Of a stretch of 64,000 nucleotides of DNA, positions 23,341-34,141 are shown in pieces (position 1 is the stretch's first letter; each line of letters opens with the position of its first letter). The translations under genes were made by a program, and so were the position numbers. Where the stretch lies: positions 119,843,866 through 119,907,865 of the forward strand of contig OV884011.1 in NCBI GenBank assembly GCA_930367205.1, written 5' to 3'. Source of the DNA: Acanthosoma haemorrhoidale. Taxonomy: Eukaryota > Arthropoda > Insecta > Hemiptera > Acanthosomatidae. The notes beneath the pieces are model-generated. The model was given only the letters and a program-made list of their open reading frames with translations. It ran no database searches and was not told where the DNA came from.

Positions 23341-25029
23341 GGGAAACCGAGCACTGGCGCTATTTGAAACCTTTTTTTTTTTCCATTGAATGACGGCATG
23401 TGAAGAATTGCCGAGCTGCAGAGCAGACAGTATGTCGAGTGTAGGAGTTCGTTAGCGAGTTAGAACTTAGCCGACGGAAACAAGGAACTGTCGGAGAAGT
23501 TTGGCCAACAGGGGTGACAAAGGGAGCACACAGAGAGAATGGATGGCCGTGCTACTGTATGATAGCTAAGAGACAATCTGACTACAGTCGAGACATGATC
23601 AAAGCGACATCAAGCCTGCTTTAAGTAGGGGCAAGGTTCCTTGTGCACGTGCGTGGCTTAGACAAGCGCAGGATCATAACTTTGAGGTGAACCTAACATG
23701 TATAAAGTTTATTAGTATCTGTGCGATCACATAGTCAAATGCTGGCTATTTTAATTGCGACATACTGTACAGTATTGTAAATTACTTTATAAAACGTACA
23801 TATATTTGGCAATAGATAAGAATGAAAGTCCGCGTTTCAAGTACAGCTCGTTAAAATAAAAGAGTATTTAAACACAGAAAGATTTGTCAAATACCTTGTC
23901 ATTAGAGGATTCTGTAATACAGTGATTCCATAAAACTAATTGCTTTTGACTACAGGAATTTGTTATTTTATGGTTTAATTTCTGGCTGTTAGTTTATCTT
24001 AAGCCATAGCACCATCAATATGGGTAGGAAGTCATTTAGGATTATTATTAGTAGCATTCTGAACAGTCAGTTTATGTTGCTGAATATGCTTATGGAATAG
24101 AAATAACAATTTACGAGAAGACAAAATTGGTCGTTATTCAGGTAATTACTCAATTATTCTTGGGAAAAAATATTCATACCACATTGAGATAAATGGGCTC
24201 ATAAACGTAATTTAAAAATAATTAATTAAAAGTGTATTGTGAAGAAAGCAGTCATGAAAATTCGTCAAATGGGGAGGGGGACACGTAACATAGATTCCAG
24301 TATATGGTTATCTAGATGGTACGTTTCAGACATAAACAATTATATATCATCAGATCAGAATGCTTCTAATTTATAAGTGTGACCACGAAATACATTTTTC
24401 GTACATATGTAAAGAACATACTTCAATTTTGAATTTTGCTACGCTTCGCGTAATCGATGTAACGGCCGCTTTGCCGCTTTGCACGGCAAGGAAAAACTAA
24501 GGTTAAGAAAAACGTGCGTTGAGTCAATGTAATCACGAGTGATATGAGCGTTTATTAAAACTTAAGTAATAAAAATTGTTAGAAGTAATTGACATATTAA
24601 AGAATACATTATTAATGTCGTTTCATTGTTTACAGGTAGGAGTTTAGGGCAAATTGAGTGAATCCAGTGTATAAGTGTACTAATAAAATAAAATATTTGT
24701 TTACATATCAACACGACATAGTTTGCTTGATTAGTCAATCCTGATAAATAGAAGAAAAATAATTAAACTTATACATATATCTCTATAACGTTATTTACAA
24801 TATCCCTTGAATTGTACAGAATAAAAAACTATAAGAATATAAGTTTTTCTGTGCATGCTGTATCGTGCATCTGTGCATCAGTAGAATCGTTTTATGTTTT
24901 TTCATTGATTCAATAAGTTAGTATATAAATTTACATCAGTGGGAATACACTTCATAGCTTTATATATATATATAATAATATTATTATGTTGTATATTATC
25001 ACAGTGTTCTGATTAAGAAATAATAAATA
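23341..25029. other. AT-rich DNA without a recognisable gene
   Basis: No supported frame. A TA microsatellite with ATAATATTATT sequence lies at about 24960-24990, just upstream of the R1-like element. Nothing else supported. Confidence 0.4.
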
Positions 25030-25639
25030 AATCCAGGTTATGGCTCCAGCCTTTGAAGAGAGAGGACCTGTGTCGATCGCTCCTGCGGATTACCCCCACC
25101 ACTTTTCACTGATTTCCAGAGGACAGTGTCTGAAGAACAGCCGAGGAGAGCAGACGTGTTTTAGTCTTGCTCCTCATTTGAGGACTGAGGTAGTTTACTT
25201 TCATTTTTTTCTAAGTCCTGACCCCCCCAGGTCTTCGGACTTAAAAAAATTTTTGTATATTTTTTTTTGAGGAACTTGTGTTTTTTTTTTGTTGTTTTTT
25301 GACTTTTTGAGAGTGTTGGGTGAGACTTTTGCCGGATTTTTTTCGGCCAATTTTGTAGAAGGTGTACAAGGTACTAGATTTCTGAACCACTCAGTAGATC
25401 TGACATTTCCCGGAAAAAAACTTTTGGCGGGAAAACAAGATTTTGCCCAAATCGAAAAAAAATTTTTTCCTACCGGTAGTTCAAATCGGGTGGAGCAACT
25501 TTCTTCCTATAAGAAAGGTTGCTGGATAAGTGGTTCGGTAGATAAGTTAGCTCCTAAGTTGATATTTTGCTTTTTTCACCCCCTTCTGGAGGTGGAAATA
25601 ATTATTTGTATAAATTTCTTTTATTGTGTCCTCTAGAGA

Positions 25640-27304
25640 ATGCCAAGGAGTAGGGTTTCCCTCGATGAGGAAGGAGGTAATAGGTCCCCTGGGGCGACTT
25701 CGGACGGGGAACCGGAAAGTGAAGTCCCACGATGTTTCTCACTTCCGGACGTTAGTGCAAGGGAGGGGCGGCCCAAGAGGAAGAGGGCTGAGGAAGGGAG
25801 TGACTTCCCAACCTTCGAGCCCAAGCTGCCAACCCTGGAAAAGGCCATGAAGGTTAGAAATACCCTCACTACCTATATTTTGGAACTTAAGGATAAGAAG
25901 GTTAACAGGAAGAACCAGGAGTTTATTATGCTCCAGGTTGGTGGCCTTGTGGATGACATTGGAAAAGTGATACTAGAGAATGAAAGATTGTTGACTATGA
26001 AGCCCGAGAATCACCAAGGATCAGGTGGACTGACTACTGGACGTAGCAATAACCCGTGCTTCCCAGGCTATAGCTAATGATGACGCACTCATACAAGCAA
26101 TTGCCGTGAGAGTAGGGGAACGCGCAACAGCGGCAGTTGTTGGTCAATCCATTCCCATGTTGGAAGAGGATTCAGTAGTAATTCAGAAAAGAATTGAAAC
26201 CCTCGATAAGGAGATAGGGGAGGCAAAGGCGGGAAAGGCAAAGACAACTGATATGGCTACAACCCCGAAGTCTAAGGAAGCTGGACCGAGTGGTATGCCG
26301 GGGAGAAGTTGGGCGCAGGTGTTAGCCAGCCCTGCCGTTGGGCTAGCTAGAGAAAGGCGTGCCGTAATAAGGGAGGTGATTGGGAGGAGAGCCTCGGACG
26401 GAACGGAGGCAGCTACTGATGTAACAGAAGACGAGGGTACCTTCAGGGAAGTTCGGAGAAGAAGAAGGAAGAAGAAACTCCCAACCCCTGAGGCTGTGAA
26501 AACAGATATTAGGTCTCTGATGGTGAAATTACCCAGCGAGAGGACTGGTACCGATACTCAAAGGAAGACCTACATCACAATAGAGGGTAAAATGGAGGAG
26601 ATTATGGAGAAAATGCCGGAAAAAGACCCAAATAGTACTGCCAGAGTGGTGAGGGGTACTAGGGCAGGGGGTATCTTAGTTGAGGCTCCAAATATGGATG
26701 ACGCCTTAAAAATCATTGAGGCCATTAAGACGGCGGGGCTGACGTCTAGATTAGCGGAGAGGAGAGGGCCACGTGTAGTCCTAAAGGGCGTGCCCAGGTC
26801 ATGGAAGAGAGAGGAGTAACAGTAGAGCTATGGAAGGCCCTCATTAAAAGTGACCCCCAGCTTTCCGGCCTATCAGGAGATCAGAAGGGAAGGGCCCTCA
26901 GGATAGTTTATGAGTTAGGGATTGCTCGAGACCCTGTCTTTACAAACTGGGTAGTCGAAACCACCCCGGAGGTAAGGTTCGGACTCCTAAAGGCCGAAGT
27001 CTAGGTGGGGGGATGGCATTTGATAGGAGTAAAAGATTACTTGGATGCCCCCAGGTGCCTGATGTGCCAAGGATATGGGCATACCAAGGCTACATGTAAG
27101 GCAGTAGACAAAACGTGTAGATGGTGTGCGGGAGAGGGTCACACAGCTGATTCCTGCACCATGAAGGGAGAAGGTCCCAGATGTGCTGGGTGCATCAGGG
27201 CTGGGTGCCCTGAGGAGGCTACGAGGCATCAGTCTGGAGCTACAGTGTGTCCACAGCTTTACAAGGAGGTGGAGGGCCTCCTAAAGAGAACAAAGTATGA
27301 TTAA
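25640..27304 (+). pseudogene. R1-like ORF1 (Gag-like nucleic-acid binding protein)
   Basis: Begins at the ATG at 25640, 'MPRSRVSLDEEGG'. The N-terminus is charged, with a predicted helical region near 'IQKRIETLDKEIGEAK' (about 26180-26230) and a basic patch 'RRRRKKKLP'. The C-terminus holds knuckles 'CLMCQGYGHTKATC', 'CRWCAGEGHTADSC' and a variant starting 'CAGCIRAGCPEE' and ending 'GATVC'. The frame shifts twice (between 26077 and 26106, and near 26810), and one in-frame TAG lies at 27002. Its stop overlaps the ORF2 ATG in ATGATTAA (27297-27304), suggesting coupled translation in the intact element. Confidence 0.85.
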
Positions 27305-30300
27305 AACCCTTAAGGTAATTCAAGTTAATATGGCTAAGAGCAGGACAGTAGCGACGGAGTTGTCAGCCCTCACCCGCCGCTACGATGTCATGCTAGTACA
27401 AGAGCCATACTGCCAGAAAAATAGAGTCGCTGGCTTCGGATCTGGATGTCGGGTGATTGCGATGGGCACTGCAGAAAGGAGGCCTAGGGCAGCGATAATT
27501 GTTTGTAACCCCACATTGGACGTTATATCCCTTGACCAATTTAGTCGTAAAGATGTGGCGACAGGCTACCTGGGGTGGGGGGGGGGGGAGGAAGTTGTTT
27601 GTTTCCTCCCTCTACCTTCCAGTGGATGAGGACCCGACAGACTTACTTGACTTTCTCGAGGCAGGAATTTGAGAGCGGGGAAGACAGGAAGAGCTGGTGG
27701 GAGCTGACACTAACGCATGGCATGTAGCGTGGGGCTCAAATCATACGAATAGGAGGGGGGTGATGGTTTCGGACTTCGTGGCAGCCAGCAACCTCGTTGT
27801 CCTTATTAGTGACCAAGGTCCGCCGACGTTTGCGGGGACCCAGGGTAGTAGCTGGATCGACGTCACTATGTCCTCGACCTCCCTCGCAGGCAGAATTAAG
27901 AACCACAGAGTGTCCTTCGAAACCAGCAGCGACCACAACTCGATTTCCTTCGAGATAGTAGCGGGATCAGAGAACATAGAGGCTTATCCCCGAGGATATA
28001 TTACACGTGGAGCAGGGTGGTCCGCATACGTGGCAGAATTGGAAGGTAGGCTCGTCGATGACGAGTGGACCCTCCGAGGGGAGTATCCCCAGGTAACGGA
28101 GAGCGTTACCGAGAAAGTTATGTCCCTCACAGATGCCATACGTGATGCAGCAGAGGTTACCCTCCAACGCAGGAAACCAAGGAAGAAGAGTAACCCATGG
28201 TGGATGCCCGCTTTAACGCAGGCTAAGAGACAGCTCTACAAGGCGAGACGAGAGTACCAGAGGAGCAGGAATGAGCAGGTCCGTGAAACCCTTCGGGCCC
28301 GGTACAGGCTCATGAATAACTCCTATAAAAAGGACATACAGAGAACCCGGCGTGAAACTTGGGACGAATTCGTGCAGCGGGAGTCTGAGAAGAATCCCTG
28401 GGGTATCCCGTATCGTGTGGCAATGGCGAAAGGGGGGCAGAGCAAGGTACTTGCCGCACTGAAGAGCGGCGATCGGCAGGCCAGTTCTCCGGAAGAGGCA
28501 GCCAAGTTCTATATGGAGGCGACATACCCTAGGGTTGATGTAGCAAGTGACTCCGCCGATGACAACTGGGTACGAGAGGCGACCCAAGTACCCCCAGGCA
28601 CGGAATTGTTCCCACCATGGGATATCTGGGATCTCCGCATTGCCGTGCAGAAACAAAGAACTGGAAGGACTCTAGGGCTTGATGAAATTGATGCAGCCAT
28701 CCTAAAGGCTTCGTGTCCGCTAGTTGAAAGGAGACTGCTGGAGATTGCGAACGAATGTCTCGACCGCGGGGAATTTCCAAGTAATTGGAAGAGAGCCGAG
28801 CTTCGCCTCATTCCCAAGGGCCTGGGTCGGGATATGACTGCTATTAAAAGCTATAGACCAATTAGTCTCTTACCAGTTATGAGTAAGGTCCTGGAACGAC
28901 TTATGCACAGTGCGTTGAGGGAGACATTTCAGCGAGCGGACCACCCGCGGCAGTTTGGTTGTTGCAAGGGCAGGAGCACTGCTGATGCCTTGGATAAGAT
29001 TAGGGAAGATGTGGAAGCAACCCGATCCAAGTTTATTTTGGTCATGACATTCGATATCTCCTCCGCGTTTGACAGGGTGTGGTGGCCCTACGTCCTAAGG
29101 GAATTGCAGGGTCTGGGGTGCCCTAGTAACTTGTATGAGCTCGTTAGAAGCTACCTAAGAGAACGTAGGGCGGTCATAAGAGGAGAGGAGTACGAAGTAG
29201 AATCGCCAGTGGAGCGAGGGTGCCCACAAGGCTCAGTGTTGGGCCCTGCCCTTTGGAAGGTGGTCTTTAACAAAGTTTTAGTGACCCTGGAAGAGAACGG
29301 ATTCCCGGCGGTAGCATACGTAGATGATCTTGCGACGACCATCGCCGGGAACTCGAGAGCGGAGGTGGTGAGAAGATCGTGCGCCTGTGCAAGCGTCGTT
29401 GAGCGGTGGTGCACCAGTATGAAGATGACCATGGCTGCGGAAAAGACCGCTGTCACCCTGGTTAGAGGAAAAATCGACCGCGCCCACCCGATGAGGCTGG
29501 ACCTTGGAGAAGGGAGAAGGATTGCTGTGGGCGCGGAGCTGACGTACCTGGGTGTGAGACTGGGGAAACGCCTTAACCTCTCGCCCCACATAAAATACCT
29601 TGGCGACAGAGTGACAGCTGTCGCCAATAACTTTGCGAGGATAGGGGGAGCAATGTGGGGCGTAAAATTCCCAGTCTCCAGGACCCTCTACTAGGCGGTA
29701 ATACTAGGAACCATGAGGTATGCGTCGCAGTCATGGTCGGCGCATCTAAATAAAGGCCAGACGCACGATCTTCGAAGAATCCAGAGAGCGGCATTGATCA
29801 GGGTCACAAGGACTTACCGGACCATATCCTTTGAGGCGGTGGAGGTGCTGGCGGCCGCGGTGCCGGTAGACCTTGTTCTCCAGGAGCAGCGCCTAAGGAT
29901 AAAGATAAAGAGAGGGCTTATGGAAGAGCTCCCACTCTCCCTCCGGGAAAGGATAGATGAACAGCCGGGTAGGTGGAAGGCCCTCATCAGAGAGTGGACC
30001 GTAGAGATGTGGAACCATAGGTGGTTGACCACGACGAAAGGGAGCACCCTAAAGAGGTACTTCCCCTCAGTCCAGGCCAGGCTGAGGGCGAAATGGGTCT
30101 CCCCGGACTACTGGACGTCACAGGTCCTTACGGGACACGGGGGCTTCAGATCTAAGCTGTTTGAAATGAAGAGGGCCCCAAACAGGAACTGCCCTCACTG
30201 CGGGCTTGAAGACACGGCAGAGCACGTGGTGCTCACGTGCCACGCACTGGAGCCGGCAAGAGCGCGACTGTTAACGAAGATAGGGACCTATACCTTGAGA

Positions 30301-30513
30301 GAGGAGGACCTACCGGAGCTGGTAAGCAGCGAAAGTAATTACACCGCCTTCCGCGAGTTTGTAGGGCATTGGGTGGATCTGCAAGGGCCCGGACACTTTA
30401 CTATTTCCCGGGGCAATCTGGTGGGCGGGGGGCTTCTTCCTTATCGAGACCCTGCAGGCGAAGCCAGCGTTGTACCGCCGGATGGGGAGAGAGTCACTGT
30501 GAGCTTAGAGTAG
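27297..30513 (+). pseudogene. R1-like ORF2 (endonuclease, reverse transcriptase, CCHC finger)
   Basis: Endonuclease: 'VIQVNMAKS', 'MLVQEPYCQ', 'GADTNAWHVAWGS' and 'SSDHNSISFEI'. Reverse transcriptase: 'KSYRPISLLPVMSKVLERL', 'FGCCKGRSTADAL', 'MTFDISSAFDRVWWP', 'RGCPQGSVLGPALW', 'AVAYVDDLATT' (YVDD codons 29317-29328) and 'LTYLGVRLG'. The C-terminal finger is 'CPHCGLEDTAEHVVLTC'. The protein would cleave DNA and prime cDNA synthesis there. Breaks are a frameshift in a 12-G run (27577-27588), a TGA at 27668 and a TAG at 29692. Otherwise the domains are complete and the catalytic residues intact. Confidence 0.9.
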
Positions 30514-30876
30514 GGTCTAGAGGATACACCCCCATGTATATATAGTAAGTAAGTTAGTTAGGGTAGATGTAAGGATGTAAATATAGTGTAAGTTATTATG
30601 TAGGAATTGTAAATGTAGTATAAGTTAGTAAGTAAGAAAAGTGTAAATAGAAATAATAGGCTTCCTTTTGTTTTCTTTTATGGAAATAGTTTTGTTTTGT
30701 TGCTGTTTGTCCCAGAGTGGACCAGGACTGTTTCCTGACTATTTTCTCTCCTCTGTACGATAATTTTCCATTTCCTTGTAGTTCCGTTTAATTTTGTTTA
30801 ACTTTAAGTTTTGTTTAATTTTGTACTTATAATGTGTTATGGAATGAAATAAAAAAAGAAAAACAGAATTACCCAA
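30514..30876 (+). other. R1-like 3' UTR with A-rich tail
   Basis: After the ORF2 stop the sequence is repetitive, with 'GTAAGTTAGTTAGGGTAGA' and related GTAAG-type steps, then T-rich, then 'GAAATAAAAAAAGAAAAACA' near 30845-30865. A motif 'TTTTGTTTTCTTT' near 30668 recurs on the minus strand near 62.14 kb. It merges into a hairpin at 30877-30922. Confidence 0.6.
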
Positions 30877-30922
30877 GGTGCGCTGACCGTTGCAAACACC
30901 CATTGCACGGAATACGCGCACC
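30877..30922 (+). other. 46-nt two-part hairpin at the R1-like 3' end
   Basis: Outer arms GGTGCGC (30877-30883) and GCGCACC (30916-30922) are perfect inverted repeats. Inside, CCGTTGCAA (30887-30895) pairs with TTGCACGG (30903-30910) with one bulged T, leaving a 7-nt loop. The same outer arms and the flanking 'CAG-ATTAC-CAAGG' recur at 62021-62090 on the minus strand with a different loop. It may be an RNA structure at the end of a retroelement transcript, perhaps a recognition site for its RT. That function is inference. Confidence 0.7.
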
Positions 30923-31089
30923 ATATATACCGCCTAGTTTTAGTCGACTATTCATGTACGACATGGTATTACTTGGAAGGAAGTGGCTTCACCACTGACG
31001 ACAAGTGATCCCAGGCTCCACCACCTGACGGTTAAGGTGTATTTGGGGAAACCCATTTACCTTACCACCTTGTAAAGGAGACCGTCCGC

Positions 31090-32442
31090 GACTCTCCAAG
31101 AATGTACAGCCCTGCTACACGCATGCGCGCAAAGGTCCAACCACTGAGTGGCAGGAGAACTAAATGCAAGGCTACGATGTGGTATAACACCACAAGTAAC
31201 AAGGCTGGGAGACTCCCGGTGAAAACGCCGTTTACGGTCGTACACCCCCAGACTGTCTATAAGGTAACCCACAGGCCACCTCGACTATAGACTTATTAGT
31301 GACCAGACAGCCAAATCGCATCATGAGTTGCACGGCCCTGGCTTTATTACATCTGACCATAGGCCAGTACTATACGGTGGTTGGTTAAATTGTTCAATGT
31401 AAACCCTTCGCTCCACGAGGTTCGACAGTATTGGTCACAAATTTACCATAATCTACATACAGTGCACAAAAAAAAGAAGTGGATCGTCAACTGTCTTTTA
31501 TAACTGAAGTGATTGACGCCGCTGACACTGCTATTCCAAAATACAGCACATGCCACTCAACCTGCAAGCACCTCCAGACCAAATTCTGAAACGTATTGCC
31601 TTGCGCAATAATTGGAAGAACAAATGGTATACGCCGGAGACCACTGACCTGTGTCCTAGTCCCCCAAGGAGCCGTGCTATCCCTAGTACTTTTCAACGTG
31701 TGTATGTCTGAAATAGTCGGAGCCCGGTACAAAAAAAACAACAGTTGCTACTTTCACCGTCGACAACTCGGTGTACAGTAGCAGCGTGAGCCCCAAGTTA
31801 GCTCTTAGACAGGCGGAAATAGCCTGTAACCAGATCAGTGGGAAATTGGGAAAATACAATATCTGTGTAAACGCGGGTAAGACTGACGTGCGTAATTTTC
31901 TCATTCCAAAAGGGAAATTGTTCGCTGCCTACTACATACACTGTAAGAACAAGGAACAGAAAAAAAAATGCTTCGTTTACATGGGCATGCATCCGTTGAC
32001 CTCCGTTTTAGTGGTCATTATACCAGGAAGTGGAAACAAACACGTATGAAGTCTTACCTTACCAGCTTACACACTTACTGACTTCCCCCAATCTATCACT
32101 GCGCTTCAAGATCATGATTTATATGAGTGTATTCAGGCCTTCTCTGCTGAATGGTGCCCCGCTTTTTAGTCATTTGACTGAAGCGACAGCAAGGTGCCTC
32201 CAATAATTCCATAACGGCATACTTATGAATGTGGTCAGACATACTACATTCCAGCAGCGGAGAAACAGTGACCTCGACGAAGATTTTGAGCTGCCCGCGG
32301 TGGATGAATTCATTCGCCGTAGACATACCAAATTCTTCGATTCATTGCAATGACAAACCCCGAATTTAAAACAATTATCCCCGCTCCGTTCCCCTATCGA
32401 TAGCAGAAAGCAGTCGAGGCAGGAACGCTCTAGTTTTTAAGT
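31090..32442 (+). mobile_element. Decayed Jockey-like LINE, family C (5' part of split copy)
   Basis: Endonuclease remnants come first: 'WYNTTSNKAGRLPVKTPFTV' (about 31180-31240) and 'GPGFITSDHRPVLYGG' (about 31330-31380), the terminal D-H motif. Linker 'FITEVIDAADTAIPKY' follows near 31500, then RT 'VLVPQGAVLSLVLFNVCMSE' (31650-31710) and 'EIACNQISGKLGKYNICVN' (31815-31875). Frames change repeatedly, and RT regions 0 to A are deleted. It is related to the fragment at 5770-6292. The LOA-like element has inserted at 32443-32453, and the Jockey 3' end resumes at 37854. Confidence 0.75.
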
Positions 32443-32453
32443 TAGTATGTAAG
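32443..32453 (+). repeat. 5' target-site duplication of the LOA-like element
   Basis: TAGTATGTAAG here and at 37843-37853, immediately outside the element ends. It is perfect over 11 bp, as left by target-primed reverse transcription. Confidence 0.9.
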
Positions 32454-32870
32454 GGGGGTAAATGGGTAGGGTAATGGAAAGACTAGAGAGGGAGACAGGT
32501 GCGGGGGTCTCCTTTACTCGTAGCGGAGGAATCAAGCAATAGTGCCCTACTCACTGCTTGTGAACTCCCAGTCTGACCTATCCCTACCAACGCCTACTGT
32601 CACCTCCAAGTGGTACCCCCTGGGGAGTCCGATGGACTCGCGGACGACAGAGGCGGGATCTCCCCATGGAATCCATGTGGAGATCTCCTAAACACCCAAG
32701 CCAAGTGTAGAGGAGCTCGAGCTGTGGCCGAATGGCAGGGGGTGTATAAAAATGCCTGTCTCTAATCGACCCCCTTGGGGCACCAGGCGCACCCCATTGT
32801 ATTAAATGCCCTCTGCAGGGAGAGGGGGCAGTACCTGCAGAGTAACTTCCCCCGCATTCGTGGGAACAAA

Positions 32871-34139
32871 ATGAGTAATAACACAAATAACAATGAAGAT
32901 ATGGAGGAGCTGGTCAGCTTGATCAGCGGAGAGGACTCAGCCCAGGGGCCTTCAATGGACCTTGGCGCTGAGGTAGTGGACGACGAAGCCTCTATGAGCT
33001 CGCTTGCGACGCTTGTAGAGGAGGTAAGCGAATTGGTAATGGAGCAAGAGAGCTTGGCGCCTGGTAGGGACGCTGTATCCAAGGATGTAGGCGAGACCTC
33101 CAAGCACAAGTTCTCTGGAGCCCAGAGGAAGAAGTGGAGGAGGGCAATGTTGGCTGGAGGGCCACCTGAGGATCCGGCCGGACTTCCAGGACCTTCGGGG
33201 TCCGGGAATACGGCAGGGTCTGGGTGCGCTCCAGAGAAAAGGATTAGGTCCTCACCCGGTACCTCTGCGCCTATGGCAAAGAGGCATAGGGGTGGGGATG
33301 CTAGCATTGCATCCTACGCGATTGCTGCCGGAGGAAGCATGGTGGCGATTATCCCTAGTGGATATCCGTCCACTCAGCTGACGAAGGAGAATTGCAAGGA
33401 AATGAAGGGCCAGCTGATGAAATTTGTCGATCAGCTGGAAGAAGAGAAAGGGACACAGGCTGAATTCAGCGGAATTTACCCACATGTGGGAGCCTGTGTC
33501 ATAATCTGCGACAACCAGGAGACCAAGGACTGGTTGTCGATTATAGTACCCAATTTTAACATGAGTGGGGATCTGGAGCTCCGCGTAGGAAAGGTGGAGG
33601 AGCTTCATAAAACCGTGAAGGTAGGAACCTTCATTACAGGAGAAATGCCTCTGGAAGGACATTTCATGAAGAGGATCAGGACCCAAAACTCTAGGGTACC
33701 TGATATCGGATTATGGAGACTCCTGGGCACCAAGGTGGAGAAGCATGGCTTCTTTGCGATCCTGTCTGCCCCAGAGACTAGCATGGAATACCTTGAGAAG
33801 CGGAAGCTTAAGCTGAACTATGGGTTCACTAAGGTCGCTCTCAGGGTATTGGATAAGAAGAAGCCGCTAAAAGTAGTACAGGAGAGGAAGGCGGCTGATA
33901 AGGTGGAGGAGGCAAGGAGCGATCCTGAGGTGGAGGAGTTGAAGGGGATCGCTACGACGAATTTGCCAACTCCAAAGGATGGCCCCAAGGCCATGAATAT
34001 GGCGGCTGCGGGGGGTGGCCCCGTGGCGGGGGCTCGGGGGCGCGCTGGGTCTGGGCCCTCTGTGATGGGGAGGCCTGGGTTTGGCGCTGTCTCCCGGCGT
34101 CCGCCTCGGGGTGGCCCTCCGGGGGCCGGCGGGCACTGA
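32871..34139 (+). CDS. LOA-like ORF1 protein, probable DUF4780 domain
   Basis: Open throughout. The ATG at 32871 ('MSNNTNNNEDMEELVSL') is the more likely start, though the frame is open from an ATG at 32775. The acidic N-terminus is followed by a basic linker ('KKWRRAMLAGG'). A folded region, about residues 160-350, contains 'CVIICDNQETKDWL', 'VGTFITGEM', 'RIRTQNSRVPDIGLWRLL' and 'LNYGFTKVALRV', a pattern I know from DUF4780. The Gly/Pro/Arg-rich tail ('RGRAGSGPS', 'RRPPRGGPPG') could bind RNA. There are no zinc knuckles, unlike the R1 and Jockey ORF1s here. Its TGA lies 2 nt before the ORF2 ATG, suggesting coupled translation. Confidence 0.85.
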   Translation: MSNNTNNNEDMEELVSLISGEDSAQGPSMDLGAEVVDDEASMSSLATLVEEVSELVMEQESLAPGRDAVSKDVGETSKHKFSGAQRKKWRRAMLAGGPPEDPAGLPGPSGSGNTAGSGCAPEKRIRSSPGTSAPMAKRHRGGDASIASYAIAAGGSMVAIIPSGYPSTQLTKENCKEMKGQLMKFVDQLEEEKGTQAEFSGIYPHVGACVIICDNQETKDWLSIIVPNFNMSGDLELRVGKVEELHKTVKVGTFITGEMPLEGHFMKRIRTQNSRVPDIGLWRLLGTKVEKHGFFAILSAPETSMEYLEKRKLKLNYGFTKVALRVLDKKKPLKVVQERKAADKVEEARSDPEVEELKGIATTNLPTPKDGPKAMNMAAAGGGPVAGARGRAGSGPSVMGRPGFGAVSRRPPRGGPPGAGGH

Positions 34140-34141
34140 TC

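Larger units (their letters stand above)
25030..30925 (+). mobile_element. R1-like non-LTR retrotransposon, nearly full length
   Basis: A GC-rich block carries ORF1 (25640-27304) and ORF2 (27297-30513) in the R1-clade order and spacing, with a 3' UTR and A-rich tail to about 30870. Sequence from about 25030 to 25640 is element-like 5' UTR, AT-richer but distinct from its flank; its open frames are not conserved proteins. ORF1 ends with three zinc knuckles and ORF2 with a CCHC finger, both R1-clade traits. I found no target-site duplication and no rDNA flank, so it is not at the classic R1 28S site. Both ORFs carry a few stops and frameshifts. Confidence 0.85.

Noticed and set aside
25040..25636. 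Two open frames (76 and 115 codons) upstream of R1-like ORF1
   Set aside because: No protein motif and low-complexity T-rich translation; better explained as the element's 5' UTR.
29151..29627. 158-codon minus-strand frame
   Set aside because: Antisense to the R1-like RT domain and without its own motifs.
25030..30870. Site-specific R1 insertion in 28S rDNA
   Set aside because: No rRNA sequence is present on either side; flanks are AT-rich or other repeats.
32775..32870. Upstream in-frame ATG as the ORF1 start
   Set aside because: The downstream ATG at 32871 has a better context and a typical acidic N-terminus; the 32-codon extension looks like 5' UTR. It cannot be fully excluded.
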